DNA of 64,000 nucleotides from Luteolibacter arcticus (GCF_025950235.1 NZ_JAPDDT010000004.1:62001-126000), one strand, 5' to 3'; shown: positions 29,005-39,993, numbered from the stretch's first letter. The notes: generated from the letters alone by a model not told the origin. Made by a program: numbers and translations.

Positions 29005-32000
29005 ATGAAAACTCGCCACCGCTTAAAATTAAGTATTTCAATACTTTTAATATCAATATTGACCGCTTTAGGAGCGGGGCGCGCCTTTTCCGCAGGCATA
29101 ACGTGGAACTCGCCCGTCACCATTTCCGCGGACTCCGACGTATCCACCAGCGGCACATTGCTTGCCGCTTATAATATGAATGGTGGAGCCGTAACTCTCA
29201 ACGGCGTAAACTTTGCCAACGGAGTCAACTCCGGCGGGACGTTCTCCCTCGGATCCAATTTCAGTTTTAACATCGCTGCTGTGTTCGGCAGCTTCGGAGG
29301 TGCGGCGGCTCCCTATTCCGGCCTCTCGGTCAATTACCAAACCCTTCTTACTACCGGCAACTTTCAAGGGGGTGGAACGCCTACCATCACCATGAACAGC
29401 TTGACGGTTGGCCGCCAGTATCTCGTCCAGATTTGGTGCGACGACTCCCGTGGCTTTGATTATACCTCAAATCTATCTAGCACCGGGGGCAATACCGTGG
29501 TGGTCGATTATAACACAACCAATGTCGACGGCGGGTTGGGCCAATATGTCACCGGCACATTCACCGCTTCCGGGGCGACGCAGGCGTTCACCCTCAGCGG
29601 CTCGCCCATTATCAACGTACTGAATGCCATTCAACTGCGCGATGTGACCGTGAGCGCGCCGACTGTCACATGGAATGGGAATCTCAATGGCAACTGGGAC
29701 ACCAGTTCGCTCAACTGGACCAATCCAGGTGGAGCAGCGGCCTACGCGAATGGCAACAACGTCGTGTTTAACGACAACGCCACTGGAACGACCACCGTGA
29801 GCAACACCACCGCGGTTTCACCTCTGTCAATTTCCGTCAATAACACTAGCAAGGCATACACAATTGGTGGCAGCGCAATCGCCGGCAGCACCGGTCTGAC
29901 CAAGGAAGGCACCAGCACGTTAACGCTGACGGGCACAAACACATTCACCGGCCCCACCACCATTAGCGCCGGCAGCTTGATCATTGACGGCACCGGCCGG
30001 TTAGGCGGCGGCTCCTATGCCAGTCCGATTTCAAACAACGGAAACTTCACCTATAACAGCTCCGTCGCCCAGTCACTCTCAGGAGGCATCAGCGGGACTG
30101 GCGAATTGGTTCAAAATGGCCTTGGAGCGCTCACTCTTGGCCTTGGCAACACCTACACCGGTGCTACTACTGTCAATGCCGGGACCCTGATTGTGTCTGG
30201 TAGTATTGCTTCCTCGCCAACTGTCACCGTCGCAAGTGGTTCGATCCTGGAGGTTAGCGCTACCACTTATAACGCGCTTGCCTCTGGTGCAGGCAAGAGC
30301 TGGACCGTGGGTGGCATCATCAACATCACCGGGGCGGCCGAAGTTTTGACCTTGCCCGCCACCACGACGCTCAACGGTGGCACCCTGACCAGTACCTCGT
30401 CAGGCGGCGCCACCTTTGGGTCCTATCATAGCGCAGGCCACACGATCACCGCCAACGGTACTGGCAACGCCATCAGCAGCGTCGATTTCGGGATTTCAAC
30501 TGGCACCACCCTGACCCTCAGCACGCCCTTGGCAGGAGACACGCTTGCCGGTTCGACGGTATTCAAGGACGTGGCAGGCCCGGGCGCGCTTACCAAGAGC
30601 GGACTTGGCACCGTGACCCTCTCAGGTGCTAACAGCTACAGCGGTCCCACCAACGTCACCGGCGGCACATTGATGGTCGAGGGTTTGCTCGGGCCCGGTG
30701 CGCTCACGGTTGCCTCGGGTGGAACCCTCGGCGGCAGCGGCAGCATCGACGGCGTGGCTAGCGTGGCATCCGGAGGAATGTTGTCACCAGGTACGGGCGG
30801 TAGCGGAACCCTCACCTTCAACGCGCACCTCACCCTGGCTGGCAGCACAAGTTTTGTGGTCAGTAAAACTGGTGCGGTGCTCACCAACACTAAAGTGGAT
30901 GGAGTTGCCGGCGTCACCTTTGGCGGCAACCTCACCATTACCTCGACGGGGGAAACGCTTGCCCTCGGTGACACCTTCGAGCTGTTTGTCCCGGACGGCG
31001 GCTTGAGTGGTGCATTCGCAACCTACTCCTTGCCACCCGCGCCTGCGGGCCTTGCCTGGGACACCTCAAACTTGTCAGTCGACGGAACCATCACCGTCGC
31101 CAATTTCCTCGGCCTACCGAATTTCAATCCTCCTGCAGGCGGATATGTCGGCACTCAGTCGGTGTCTGTTTCATCGGATAGCGGTTCTACGATCTACTAT
31201 ACGACCGATGGCAGCACCCCGACCACGTCATCTTCGTCGGGAGCCAGCGGCGGCTTCGTGATCATCGTGCCTGTGAACTCTACTGGCTTTACGATCAAAG
31301 CCTTTTCCCGCAAGTCAGGCTTGGCGGACAGCCCGGTGGCGGCGGCGAGCTACAATACCATTCCCACCGGGGTCTGGAATGTGGATAACAACGGCGATTG
31401 GTCGGATGCGGGAAATTGGTTGTCCGGCGCGATTCCGAGCGGCAGCGGTGTGGCCGCCGATTTCAGCGTGCTTCCCCAAACTGCCGATGCCACGGTTACT
31501 CTCGATACCAACCGTGCCATTGGCAGCATGACCTTTGGAAACACCAACAACTTCAATTGGACCCTGGCTTCGTCCGGCGGCAGCATTCTCACCTTAGACG
31601 CGGGTGTTGGAAATCCCTTCATCAATGTGATCGACAACACCACCACCCTGACCGGCGGACTCGCCGGTTCCCAAGGGTTGGTAAAAAACGGCGCCGGCAC
31701 CCTGATCCTGAGCGGCACGGGGAAAAACTACACCAGCACCACCACGATCAACAACGGCACGTTGGAGTTGCTCGCCACCGGTCCCTTCGGCAGTTCCATA
31801 AACATCGGCGGTTCGGCAACCCTCATTGCTGACAGCTCAAGCAACCCCGCAACGGTGACTCTCAACGGCAACATCAGTGGCTCCGGGGTTCTGCAATTGA
31901 AGAGCCTCGGTGGCGGAAACACACGGCTCGTCGGTGATAACAGCGGCTTCACCGGCACCGCTACCTTAGCGGCCGGGCAAAATGTCTTCGTGTGGGAGAA

Positions 32001-32991
32001 CAGCCTCGCAGGCAGTGCGGGAGCCGCATGGACTATTGAAGGCAGTTACGCGATGACTTTGGACCTTTCCTCGCCCACCATCCACCTCGGTTCGCTGTCG
32101 GGGACGAATCCAGCCACTCAGATCGGCGGTTGGAATCTGAGCAGCGGAGTCCATACCTTCGAAATCGGAGCGCTGGGAACTTCGACAGGTTTCGCGGGTG
32201 TTTTCGCCGACAGCCCCATCGGTGGCCACACGGGAACCGTGGCCCTGACCAAGGTCGGCACCGGCACCTTGAGTCTGAGCGGCGCCAGCACATATACCGG
32301 CGACACCACCGTCAACGCTGGAGCGCTGGTGCTGGCTTCTGGAGGCGCCCTCACCTTCGCGCCCACCACCGACGGGATCTCCAATAAGATTACCGGAGCC
32401 GGTACAGTCACGTTGAATGGAACTTTCAACATCAACCTTGCCGGTGCCGACACGACCAGCGGCAACGAATGGACACTGGTGGATGTCGCCAACAAAACCT
32501 ACGGCGGAACCTTTGCAATCCCCGGCTTCACCGAGACTGCTGATGTCTGGACGATGACCGGTAGCAACACTTGGACCTTCACCGAGTCCACCGGCATCCT
32601 CACTGTCACCGGCGACAACTACACGACTTGGGCTGCCAGCTTCCCTGGGATTGGCGATCCCGCACCTTCCGCCGACCCTGATCATGACGGGATTGAGAAC
32701 CTGCTTGAGTTCGTCGTCGGTGGAGATCCGAGGGTTTCCAGCACTTCCTTCCTTCCAACCTTGGCCACCGTTGGACCGAACCTCGTCCTGAGTTACGATC
32801 GCAACGACGACTCCGAATCCGGCACCACCCAAGTGGGACAGTGGAGCGCGGACCTTATCACTTGGCAGGACATTTCTCCGGTCTTGCTCAACGAAAACGG
32901 AGGTGCCCCCGACGCCATGACGGTTAGCATTCCGCTGACCAACGCAGTGAATGGAAAACTCTTCGCGCGCCTCCATGTCACCCGCCCGTGA
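29005..32991 (+). CDS. Autotransporter-associated beta-strand-repeat surface protein
   Basis: 1,328 residues with an N-terminal signal segment (ISILLISILTALGAGRAFSA). An N-terminal module of about 190 residues is followed by at least five PATR-type beta-strand repeats, for example GLTKEGTSTLTLTGTNTFTG, ALTKSGLGTVTLSGANSYSG and ALTKVGTGTLSLSGASTYTG, each ending in '..G.L...G'. Around residue 720 sits a chitobiase C-terminal-like repeat (STIYYTTDGSTPTTSS). The last ~130 residues form a Verrucomicrobiota-type C-terminal module with DPDHDGIENLLEFVVGGDP and the end FARLHVTRP, shared with the protein at 16563-20770. No beta-barrel autotransporter domain is visible, so export is presumably Sec-dependent with surface display by other means. 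Role: extracellular passenger/adhesin-like; function unknown. Confidence 0.82.
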   Translation: MKTRHRLKLSISILLISILTALGAGRAFSAGITWNSPVTISADSDVSTSGTLLAAYNMNGGAVTLNGVNFANGVNSGGTFSLGSNFSFNIAAVFGSFGGAAAPYSGLSVNYQTLLTTGNFQGGGTPTITMNSLTVGRQYLVQIWCDDSRGFDYTSNLSSTGGNTVVVDYNTTNVDGGLGQYVTGTFTASGATQAFTLSGSPIINVLNAIQLRDVTVSAPTVTWNGNLNGNWDTSSLNWTNPGGAAAYANGNNVVFNDNATGTTTVSNTTAVSPLSISVNNTSKAYTIGGSAIAGSTGLTKEGTSTLTLTGTNTFTGPTTISAGSLIIDGTGRLGGGSYASPISNNGNFTYNSSVAQSLSGGISGTGELVQNGLGALTLGLGNTYTGATTVNAGTLIVSGSIASSPTVTVASGSILEVSATTYNALASGAGKSWTVGGIINITGAAEVLTLPATTTLNGGTLTSTSSGGATFGSYHSAGHTITANGTGNAISSVDFGISTGTTLTLSTPLAGDTLAGSTVFKDVAGPGALTKSGLGTVTLSGANSYSGPTNVTGGTLMVEGLLGPGALTVASGGTLGGSGSIDGVASVASGGMLSPGTGGSGTLTFNAHLTLAGSTSFVVSKTGAVLTNTKVDGVAGVTFGGNLTITSTGETLALGDTFELFVPDGGLSGAFATYSLPPAPAGLAWDTSNLSVDGTITVANFLGLPNFNPPAGGYVGTQSVSVSSDSGSTIYYTTDGSTPTTSSSSGASGGFVIIVPVNSTGFTIKAFSRKSGLADSPVAAASYNTIPTGVWNVDNNGDWSDAGNWLSGAIPSGSGVAADFSVLPQTADATVTLDTNRAIGSMTFGNTNNFNWTLASSGGSILTLDAGVGNPFINVIDNTTTLTGGLAGSQGLVKNGAGTLILSGTGKNYTSTTTINNGTLELLATGPFGSSINIGGSATLIADSSSNPATVTLNGNISGSGVLQLKSLGGGNTRLVGDNSGFTGTATLAAGQNVFVWENSLAGSAGAAWTIEGSYAMTLDLSSPTIHLGSLSGTNPATQIGGWNLSSGVHTFEIGALGTSTGFAGVFADSPIGGHTGTVALTKVGTGTLSLSGASTYTGDTTVNAGALVLASGGALTFAPTTDGISNKITGAGTVTLNGTFNINLAGADTTSGNEWTLVDVANKTYGGTFAIPGFTETADVWTMTGSNTWTFTESTGILTVTGDNYTTWAASFPGIGDPAPSADPDHDGIENLLEFVVGGDPRVSSTSFLPTLATVGPNLVLSYDRNDDSESGTTQVGQWSADLITWQDISPVLLNENGGAPDAMTVSIPLTNAVNGKLFARLHVTRP

Positions 32992-33091
32992 CCAAGGTCA
33001 CCAACTCGTGCCCAGAACACATGAGATGAAGAAGGGCCTTATTCCCGTCGCCTAGGATCTGGGAAACTGGAAAACGGGTTTCGCCCACCAC

Positions 33092-33135
33092 CAGCGCCAG
33101 CGGAGACGACCATGGGGTCGAACCCGCTGGCGCTG
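33092..33135. terminator. Strong inverted repeat between exoprotein genes
   Basis: Perfect 12-bp arms (33092-33103 CAGCGCCAGCGG and 33124-33135) separated by 20 nt. It lies between the stop at 32991 and the next start at 33175. There is no T-run after it, so it may act as a Rho-dependent or attenuating hairpin, or stabilise mRNA, rather than as a classic intrinsic terminator. Confidence 0.45.
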
Positions 33136-33174
33136 CCTTCCGGACACTTCCAAGCACTTGGCCATCATCACGAC

Positions 33175-34845
33175 ATGCCACGCAATCTCCACTTACTGCT
33201 GACCACGTTGGTGACCGCTTTGAGCCTGGGGCTTGGCAGCGGGACCTCTCTCTGGGGCCAGGTGGTCACACCCGTCTCGGCAACAGCCAGTTCGTTTTTC
33301 AGCTCCGCGCACGATCCCTCGAACCTCATCAACGGCACGGGCATGGTGGGAGGGGGAAACATTCTCACCAAAACCGCCAACGCTCATGGCAGCGCTCAGG
33401 GCATGTGGCATTCGGACGGCAGTGCGGTCGCCGGCACCTGGGTCACCTTTGATCTTGGCACCACGTACACCCTGAGCGCCATGGACATCTGGACGCTCAA
33501 CCAGCCCGGCTACCTTGGCCGCGGGGTCCAGACTTTCAGCGTCTACACCTCCGCCAACACCACCGGTCCTATTTCAGATTATGTGGGCAGCTTCAATCTG
33601 GCGGAAGGCACGGGGGCCAATGGGGAACCGGTGCAGCGGCGCCCATTCATCGCCACCGGGGTCCGCCGGGTTCGGTTCGTGATCGCCAATTGTTGGAGCG
33701 GACTTGCCAATGATTATGTGGGACTTGCCGAAGTGCGCTTCGAGGGAGTCGTGGAATCCATCAACGTCGCCAGCGGACTGGCGGGTTACTGGAATCTCGA
33801 CGAAACCAGCGGATCCACAGCGGCCGATTCGTCGGGGAATGGCAACCTGGGCACAATTCATAATACTTCGGCAAATGGTGGCCAGTGGACGACCGGCAAG
33901 GTCAACGGCGCGCTGCAGCTTCGCGGTGCTGGCCTGGGCGATGATTATGTGATGGTGCCCCCTGTGGAAACCTCTCCTACCCACACGATGAGCCTCTCGG
34001 CATGGGTGTTGGCGGCTCCCAATTCGAATGACACCTTGACCGGCGTGGTTGAAAATTCAGCCCGGGCCCTCACTGTCGCCCAAGAAGGAGCATCGCTGCC
34101 CCCGACCCTTTGGCAGCACGTGTGCATGGTGGCTGACAGCGGACGCCTGCTCGTCTATCGCAATGGGTTGCTGGTGGGCTCGGGTTCCTACGACGGAACA
34201 TTTTACGATCCATCAAACCCGCTGGTGCTGGGGGCGCATCTGCTTGCGGACGGCACTACTCTGGATGCCTTCTGGCAGGGCAAATTGGACGAGGTCGCCT
34301 ATTGGACCCGTCCATTGACAGCGGCTAACGTCTTCGAAGTTTTTGCCGCGGGCTATCACGGCACTGCGGTTACGACCGCGAACGGCTACGCCAATTCACC
34401 GCCGCTGTTTGTCACCCCGCCCCAGAGCGCGAATTACTATCAGAATCAGCCGTTCTCGCTGGTAGCGGATGCTTCCGGTCTGGGCACCCTGACCTTTCAA
34501 TGGTGGAAGGACGGAGTGCCCCTCGCAAATGGGCAATCCCGGGTTTTCAACGATCCTGGAGCCGGCCCCGGTGCGTCAGGAAATTATTCCGTGGTCGTCA
34601 CCGACGGCAATGGCAACAGCACCACGAGCACATCGGCCACAATCTCCGTCAGCCTGCCTGATCTGGAGATTGAATGGGTCCCCGCCGGCGTGCAGCTCAG
34701 TTGGCCCGCCGCCGCCACAGGCTACCACCTCGAATTCTCTCCGACTCTTGGCGACCCTTGGACAGACGTTCCGGGAGTCGTCAACAATTCCGTGACACTG
34801 CCGACCGTAGTTCCCGCGCAGTTCTATCGCCTTCAAACGAACTGA
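33175..34845 (+). CDS. Secreted F5/8-like, LamG and Ig-like domain protein
   Basis: 556 residues from the ATG at 33175, chosen because it starts the signal peptide (MPRNLHLLLTTLVTALSLGL); an in-frame ATG at 33112 is less likely. Residues about 30-195: an F5/8-type carbohydrate-binding-like domain (WVTFDLGTTYTLSAMDIWTL; NCWSGLANDYVGLAEVRFEG). Residues 200-410: a LamG domain (GLAGYWNLDETSGSTAADSS; GKLDEVAYWTRPL). Residues 420-500: an Ig-like domain (TFQWWKDGVPLANG), then a tail ending FYRLQTN. The first domain is closely similar to the N-terminal domain of the GH38 gene that follows 37 bp later, so both probably bind the same glycan and belong to one transcript. No catalytic residues are visible. 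Confidence 0.8.
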   Translation: MPRNLHLLLTTLVTALSLGLGSGTSLWGQVVTPVSATASSFFSSAHDPSNLINGTGMVGGGNILTKTANAHGSAQGMWHSDGSAVAGTWVTFDLGTTYTLSAMDIWTLNQPGYLGRGVQTFSVYTSANTTGPISDYVGSFNLAEGTGANGEPVQRRPFIATGVRRVRFVIANCWSGLANDYVGLAEVRFEGVVESINVASGLAGYWNLDETSGSTAADSSGNGNLGTIHNTSANGGQWTTGKVNGALQLRGAGLGDDYVMVPPVETSPTHTMSLSAWVLAAPNSNDTLTGVVENSARALTVAQEGASLPPTLWQHVCMVADSGRLLVYRNGLLVGSGSYDGTFYDPSNPLVLGAHLLADGTTLDAFWQGKLDEVAYWTRPLTAANVFEVFAAGYHGTAVTTANGYANSPPLFVTPPQSANYYQNQPFSLVADASGLGTLTFQWWKDGVPLANGQSRVFNDPGAGPGASGNYSVVVTDGNGNSTTSTSATISVSLPDLEIEWVPAGVQLSWPAAATGYHLEFSPTLGDPWTDVPGVVNNSVTLPTVVPAQFYRLQTN

Positions 34846-34881
34846 GATGGAATCTTGATCCGACCATCACCATCCACAGTC

Positions 34882-37800
34882 ATGATTCTCGCACATCCAA
34901 TGGAATCCTCGGTTCCGCTCATTCTGCGGCAGGTCATCATGGCCATCATCCTGGTGCTTCCGGTGAGCGTTGGCAGCCGCGCCACAGCAGCCACGATCAC
35001 GCCCATCTCGGTGACCGCCAGTTCGGAGTTCAGTGCCTCACAAGGTGCCGCCAATCTTATCAATGGAAGTGGTCTCTCGGGCAGCGGCCCGATTCAGAGC
35101 CAGACTCATAACAACGCCGGCAGCGCGACATCCATGTGGCATTCGAACGGAAGCGTGGTCGCGGATAGCTGGCTTGTTTTCGACCTGGGGGCGGAATTCT
35201 CGCTGTCCGGCATCGACATCTGGCAAATGAACCAGGCCGGCCAGCTTGGCCGTGGCATCAAGACGTTTGCCATTTACACTTCCAGCAATGCCTTGGGACC
35301 CATCACGGATTTTGCGGGAAACTTTACCCTCAACCAAGGTGGCGGAACGGCCAGTGAGGCGGCTAAGAATCTCCCCCTTTCCCTCAGTGGCGTGCGGCGG
35401 GTCAAGTTTGTGATTGCCAATTGCTGGAGCGGGTTGGCCAGCGATTATGTGGGCCTATCAGAAGTGCGGTTTCAAGGTACCGGCCCTGCCCTCCTCGTCA
35501 CCAGCTTCAAGCAATCACGCTTTCTGGTTCAGTCGAACGAGGCACTCCTCAATTCAACCACTTTCAACCTGGCAGCGTCCGGGGATATTACCAATGGCTT
35601 GTTCCGGATTGGCGACTCTCCCGCCGTGCCGGTCAACCTCACCAGCGCGCAAACGGTCACCGCGATGGCGCCCGACGTGTCGGTTTCCAGCGTTGTCTTG
35701 GCCACGGTGACCGTCGACGGACAGGTGGTGGCTTCGCAATCCATCGTGATCCAGCCGGTGCGTCATCTCACCATCTACGTCCTGCCGCATTCCCATGTCG
35801 ATATCGGCTACACGGATCTCCAGAACATCACCATCGACAAGCAGGTGAACAACCTCGTTCAAGGAATTCAGTACGCCCAACAGACTGCCGCCTACCCGCC
35901 CGGAGCCCGCTTCATCTGGAATCTTGAGGGTACCTTCCCCGCTGAACTCTACCTTGAGCGCTTTGATGCACAGGCCAGGGCCAACTTTCTTGCCGCAGTC
36001 GAAAATGGCCAGGTTGAGGTGAATGGCATGTACATCAACGCATTGACAGGTCTGTGCCGTCCCGAAGAACTGCTTCGCCTCTTCCGGCACGGGACACAAC
36101 TCGCCGATCTGACCGGCGTGCCGGTTGAATCGGCCATGCTCAGCGACGTGCCCGACCTCACCTGGGGATCGGTCACGGCCATGGCGCAAGCCGGCATCAA
36201 GTATTTATCCACGGGCCCCAATTACTTCGATCGCATCGGCTATGTCCTGCAAGATTGGCAGAACAAGCCGTTCTATTGGCTTGGCCCGGACGGCCACTCA
36301 AAGGTCTTGGTTTGGATGTGTTTCCAGGGTTACGGAATGGCGCATATCTACGGCGCCCTTGGCGAAACAGTGATCAATGACGTGATGGTGAGCCTTGAGC
36401 AGGCTGAAAATCCTTACGACGTCGCTTACATCCGGTGGGCCGGACACGGGGACAACGCCGTGCCCGAGCCAGAAATTTGCGATGCGGTTCGGGATTGGAA
36501 TGCCCAGTATGCCTATCCCAAGCTGATCATTTCCGGCACGACGGAGGCCTTCCGCGCACTGGAACAACGGCATGGAGACAGTCTCCCGGTGGTAACCGGC
36601 GATTGGACCCCCCCATTGGGAGGATGGCAGTGGCTCGTCCGCACTCGAAACCGGAATGAGCCGGAGGAGCTCGGACCGGCTCGCACAGGCCGAGGCTCTG
36701 TTTGCCATGGGCAGCCCCGCCGCATTTTCCGCCACGGCCTTCGATGTCGCGTGGTCCAACGTTTTGCAATATTCCGAACACACCTGGGGCGCATGGAACA
36801 GCGTCAGCGCGCCGGACAGCCAGTTCGTGTTGGATCAATGGGCGTTCAAGCAGAACTACGCGATTGAAGCCGACAATCAGTCCGGCGAATTGCTGCTTCA
36901 GGCGAAAAATGCCCTTCCTGGCTCGAATCCGAGCCCCGGCAATGTGGATGTCTATAACACGCTCTCATGGCCCCGCTCTGAAATCGTCCAGCTCTCCCCA
37001 GCGCTCTCGGCTGCTGGCGACCGAGTGCTCGACGAGCAGGGTCAACCTGTCGTTTCGCAGCGGCTCTCAAACGGCGAACTGGCGTTCCTCGCCGCCGATG
37101 TGCCGGCGCTAGCCGCCCGGCGATACACCGTTGCAGCAGGCTCGGCTTACACACCCACACCCACGCTGTCGCGCGCGATTGGCAGCATCGGTGGCACCGT
37201 CGTTGGTCTCGGAAATCCCGAGGCCAGAGCCAGCGGCTCGTCTCTCGCCGGAACCTTGGACAACGGCCGCCTTCATGTCCGGCTTGATCCAGTTACCGGC
37301 GGAATCACCGAGCTGACCGCGGCGGGAATTGCCGGAAACCTGGTGGATGCCAATGGCGGCGAAACGCTGAATGATTACCGCTATCAGGTGGGGCCCAGCA
37401 TGCCCACCACGCCCTTGCGCAATGGCGCCGTCACCATCAGCGTCGGAGAAACCGGCCCCCTGGTGGCCTCGCTGGTTGCTCAATCGAACGCACCCGGGTG
37501 CGCCAGCCTGCGCCGGGAGATCCGTTTGATGGCCGGTCAGGATTTTTTGGAAATGGACAACCTGCTGGACAAGTCCCGGGTGGCGTCTGGCAACTATGAG
37601 AGCGTCAACTTCGCCTTCCCTTTCAACATCCCCGGCGGACACATGCGTCTCGATCTACCGTTGGGGTCAATGCGTCCCGAGCTCGATCAGATGTCAAGCG
37701 CCTGCAAGAACTGGCTTGCCATCGGCCGCTGGACCGACATCGCCAATGCGGATTACGGCGTCACTTGGGTAACGCTGGACGCTCCGCTCATCGAGGTGGG

Positions 37801-38308
37801 CAGCATCACCGCCACTCTGTTCGGCTCACAGGGAGCCTCGGCATTCCTGAGAACCAATACCCCGGGTCAGAAAATCTATTCGTGGGCAATGAACAATGCC
37901 TGGCACACGAACTTCCGCGCCTATCAAACAGGCCTTACCCATTTCCGTTACATTGTGCGGCCGCATTTATCCAGTTCGCCAATTGAAGCCACTCGTTTTG
38001 CGATTCCCTTCAGTCAGCCGTTGCTGCCAGTGGCCGCCAAGGGTGCCGCAGCTCCGTCGCAGTCTCTCCTGGAAGTGGGTTCACCCGACATCATCGTTCT
38101 CGGATTAAAGCCAAGCGATGATGGGGCGGCGCTCATCGTGCGGTTGTTTGGTGCGGCGGGCAAAGACGCCACCGCAAATCTGACTTGGTCTCAAACGCCG
38201 GCACACTTGTGGCTGAGCGATACCACGGAGAAGCCGTTGACCCCCGTGTCGGGGCCGGTGGCTGTCCCCGGCTGGGGTCTCGTCACCCTCCGTGTGGAAA
38301 TGCCGTAA
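34882..38308 (+). pseudogene. GH38-type alpha-mannosidase with N-terminal F5/8-like domain, frameshifted in a C7 tract
   Basis: Starts at ATG 34882 or 34900, both leaving a signal peptide (LRQVIMAIILVLPVSVGSRA). F5/8-like domain about residues 40-215 (ASDYVGLSEVRFQG); a short beta domain; GH38 catalytic fold from about 300 with LPHSHVDIGYTDLQNITIDK, whose HVD provides the metal-ligand His and Asp, and later SEHTWGAWN with the third conserved His. At 36608-36614 a run of seven C shifts the frame; with six C the protein reads DWTPHWEDGSGSSALETGM and stays open to 38308 (about 1,141 residues, the size of the two paralogues in this window). The equivalent of the nucleophile Asp of canonical GH38 appears to be Leu. 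It is followed 26 bp later by a secreted companion gene. Expected role: extracytoplasmic release of alpha-linked mannose, if functional. Confidence 0.8.
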
Positions 38309-38334
38309 GTCTTTTACCTGAACCTTTGTCGAGC

Positions 38335-39420
38335 ATGCTGAACATCAACAACCTTGGTTTTTATTTGCTGGGAGCCCTGACCCTTGCTCCGTTGCGGCTC
38401 TGTGCCCACTCGGTTTCGTTCCTTGAGGGCACAGCAGTGGTGCATCGCGACAAGGTGGAACTGGTCCTCGCCGTCAGTCCAGAGGACCTTTTGCACTCTT
38501 CGGAAGAGACCTCCCACTTTAAGGAACGGGTCGCTCCGGCCGCGCTTGCGAAAGGGGGAGATGCGCACCGGAAGTTCCTGCTCGATGGCATCGTCATTCG
38601 TGACTCCAAGGGGCACCGTTTGAACGGCAAGGTTACAAAGGTCGAAGTTCCGCCCTTGCCTGATACCGGAGTTCCACTCGCCAGCCTAAAAGCGACCCGT
38701 TTCACTTTCCATATCGAATACGCGATGGCCGGTCCCTCGGCTCAACTCGGGTTTCTACAGCAGTTCGACACCTCAAAATCGGGCGCGCCGGTAATCATGA
38801 AATTGCGGTTGCAGCGCGCGGGGCAATCGAACGGGCCGGAGATTCCGGTTCCAACCGGAGAGATTCCGACAACCTTGGCCCTCGACTGGACCGACGAAAC
38901 AAGGGCAGCCACTTTGGTGGCGGCGCCGCTTGAGCCGGTTGACGTATCCCTCCACATCCAAAAGGAGAACGTTCAGGTCGAGATTCTGATGCCCCTGCTG
39001 ACGCTCGAAACTTGGCAAACTATGCCGCGTGCCTATCCGGGTGTTCTTGAGATCGCCGAGCAAACTGCCGCGCGGTCATCCCTTGAGAATTGGCTCACCG
39101 AAATCAACGAGGTGAAGATTGATGGCGTGATCGTGAAACCCACTCTTACCCGCTTCAATTACCGCAGCGCCGATTCCAAGGATCTTGCTTCGCTCGCGAA
39201 GCCAAGGCGTCTCAGCGCCGCCACGACCCGCGTCGGCGCGACCTTGACCTATTCAACCCAGGACGTACCGCGGAAGGTCGAGTTGAAATGGACATTGTTC
39301 AATCGTCAGGCAACGGGCGTTCGCGCCCTCGTGTTTGCGAATGACCAGGAGGGCAAACGGATCGAATTCTCTCCCAGGAACCCGACATACACGTGGGACA
39401 ACCCGCATCCATCGCCCTAA
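38335..39420 (+). CDS. Secreted protein of unknown function, HupE-ectodomain-like
   Basis: 361 residues from ATG 38335, which begins a signal peptide (LGFYLLGALTLAPLRLCA). The mature start AHSVSFLEGTAVVHRDKVEL resembles the extracytoplasmic N-termini of the HupE/UreJ-like proteins at 42.4 and 54.1 kb (AHVAVIPAATATIQRD; AHGLDVFEARIEK), which also begin with Ala-His right after the signal peptide. It has no membrane helices, so it could be a soluble or lipid-free counterpart of that ectodomain. It lies 26 bp behind the GH38 gene, in the same relative place as the HupE-like genes behind the other two GH38 genes. Function unknown; a metal- or glycan-related periplasmic role is inferred from context. 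Confidence 0.6.
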   Translation: MLNINNLGFYLLGALTLAPLRLCAHSVSFLEGTAVVHRDKVELVLAVSPEDLLHSSEETSHFKERVAPAALAKGGDAHRKFLLDGIVIRDSKGHRLNGKVTKVEVPPLPDTGVPLASLKATRFTFHIEYAMAGPSAQLGFLQQFDTSKSGAPVIMKLRLQRAGQSNGPEIPVPTGEIPTTLALDWTDETRAATLVAAPLEPVDVSLHIQKENVQVEILMPLLTLETWQTMPRAYPGVLEIAEQTAARSSLENWLTEINEVKIDGVIVKPTLTRFNYRSADSKDLASLAKPRRLSAATTRVGATLTYSTQDVPRKVELKWTLFNRQATGVRALVFANDQEGKRIEFSPRNPTYTWDNPHPSP

Positions 39421-39469
39421 TCCTCGTTCCCAAATCAACGGCGGGGCGGGCCGACGACGAGGCTCAGGA

Positions 39470-39966
39470 CAGTTCATGACAGTATGGCGGGGCCCCACCC
39501 GCTGCCTGAACCTTCCAAAGCGGTTGTCCGAAATCAATTCCGAAACCCCGTTTGGCGCCCCCTTCAAAATGCGTTGCCCGAAGTTCAGGTTTTAACGTGG
39601 TCCTGCGGAAGACAAGTTGAAGGCTTGAACTCCGCCCCTCCGAAAGGCCCTCGGTGCTCCCGGATTTCGGCAATTGGCAGATGATCTATCTAGTACGGAA
39701 GAGCATGCATTCCGATCCGGTTGCTCCCGCAGGGTAAGCGTGGTCTGAGCCGCCATGCGGTCTCTCTCGCCGCTGCATAGCGAAGCGGTCAAAGCGTGGC
39801 GTCGTATGAATGCTACGCGTGACGCTCTCGTGAGGTTTTCGGCCTTGCCGGTGACCACCAGCGGTTCGAGGGCGTCTTGCCCAGAAGCGGTGGCGGTCAG
39901 CAGTGCCAAGGCAATCAGCGAGCGGCGGGAAGAGGGGAAAAGATGGGTCACGCCGGTGAACGGCAT
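39470..39966 (-). pseudogene. Relic of a TonB-dependent receptor gene
   Basis: On the minus strand an ATG at 39966 begins a signal peptide (SLIALALLTATASGQ) and the plug-like entry DALEPLVVTGKAENL typical of TonB-dependent receptors. After about 50 residues the sequence degenerates; in another frame a stretch (FRRTTLKPELRATHFEGGA) could come from the receptor's C-terminal barrel. Receptors are 600-900 residues, so nearly all is deleted. It lies 28 bp downstream of the ECF sigma gene, as expected for a target receptor of a metal-responsive sigma factor. Confidence 0.45.
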
Positions 39967-39993
39967 CCACCGGAAAATCCCACGGAAAAATTT

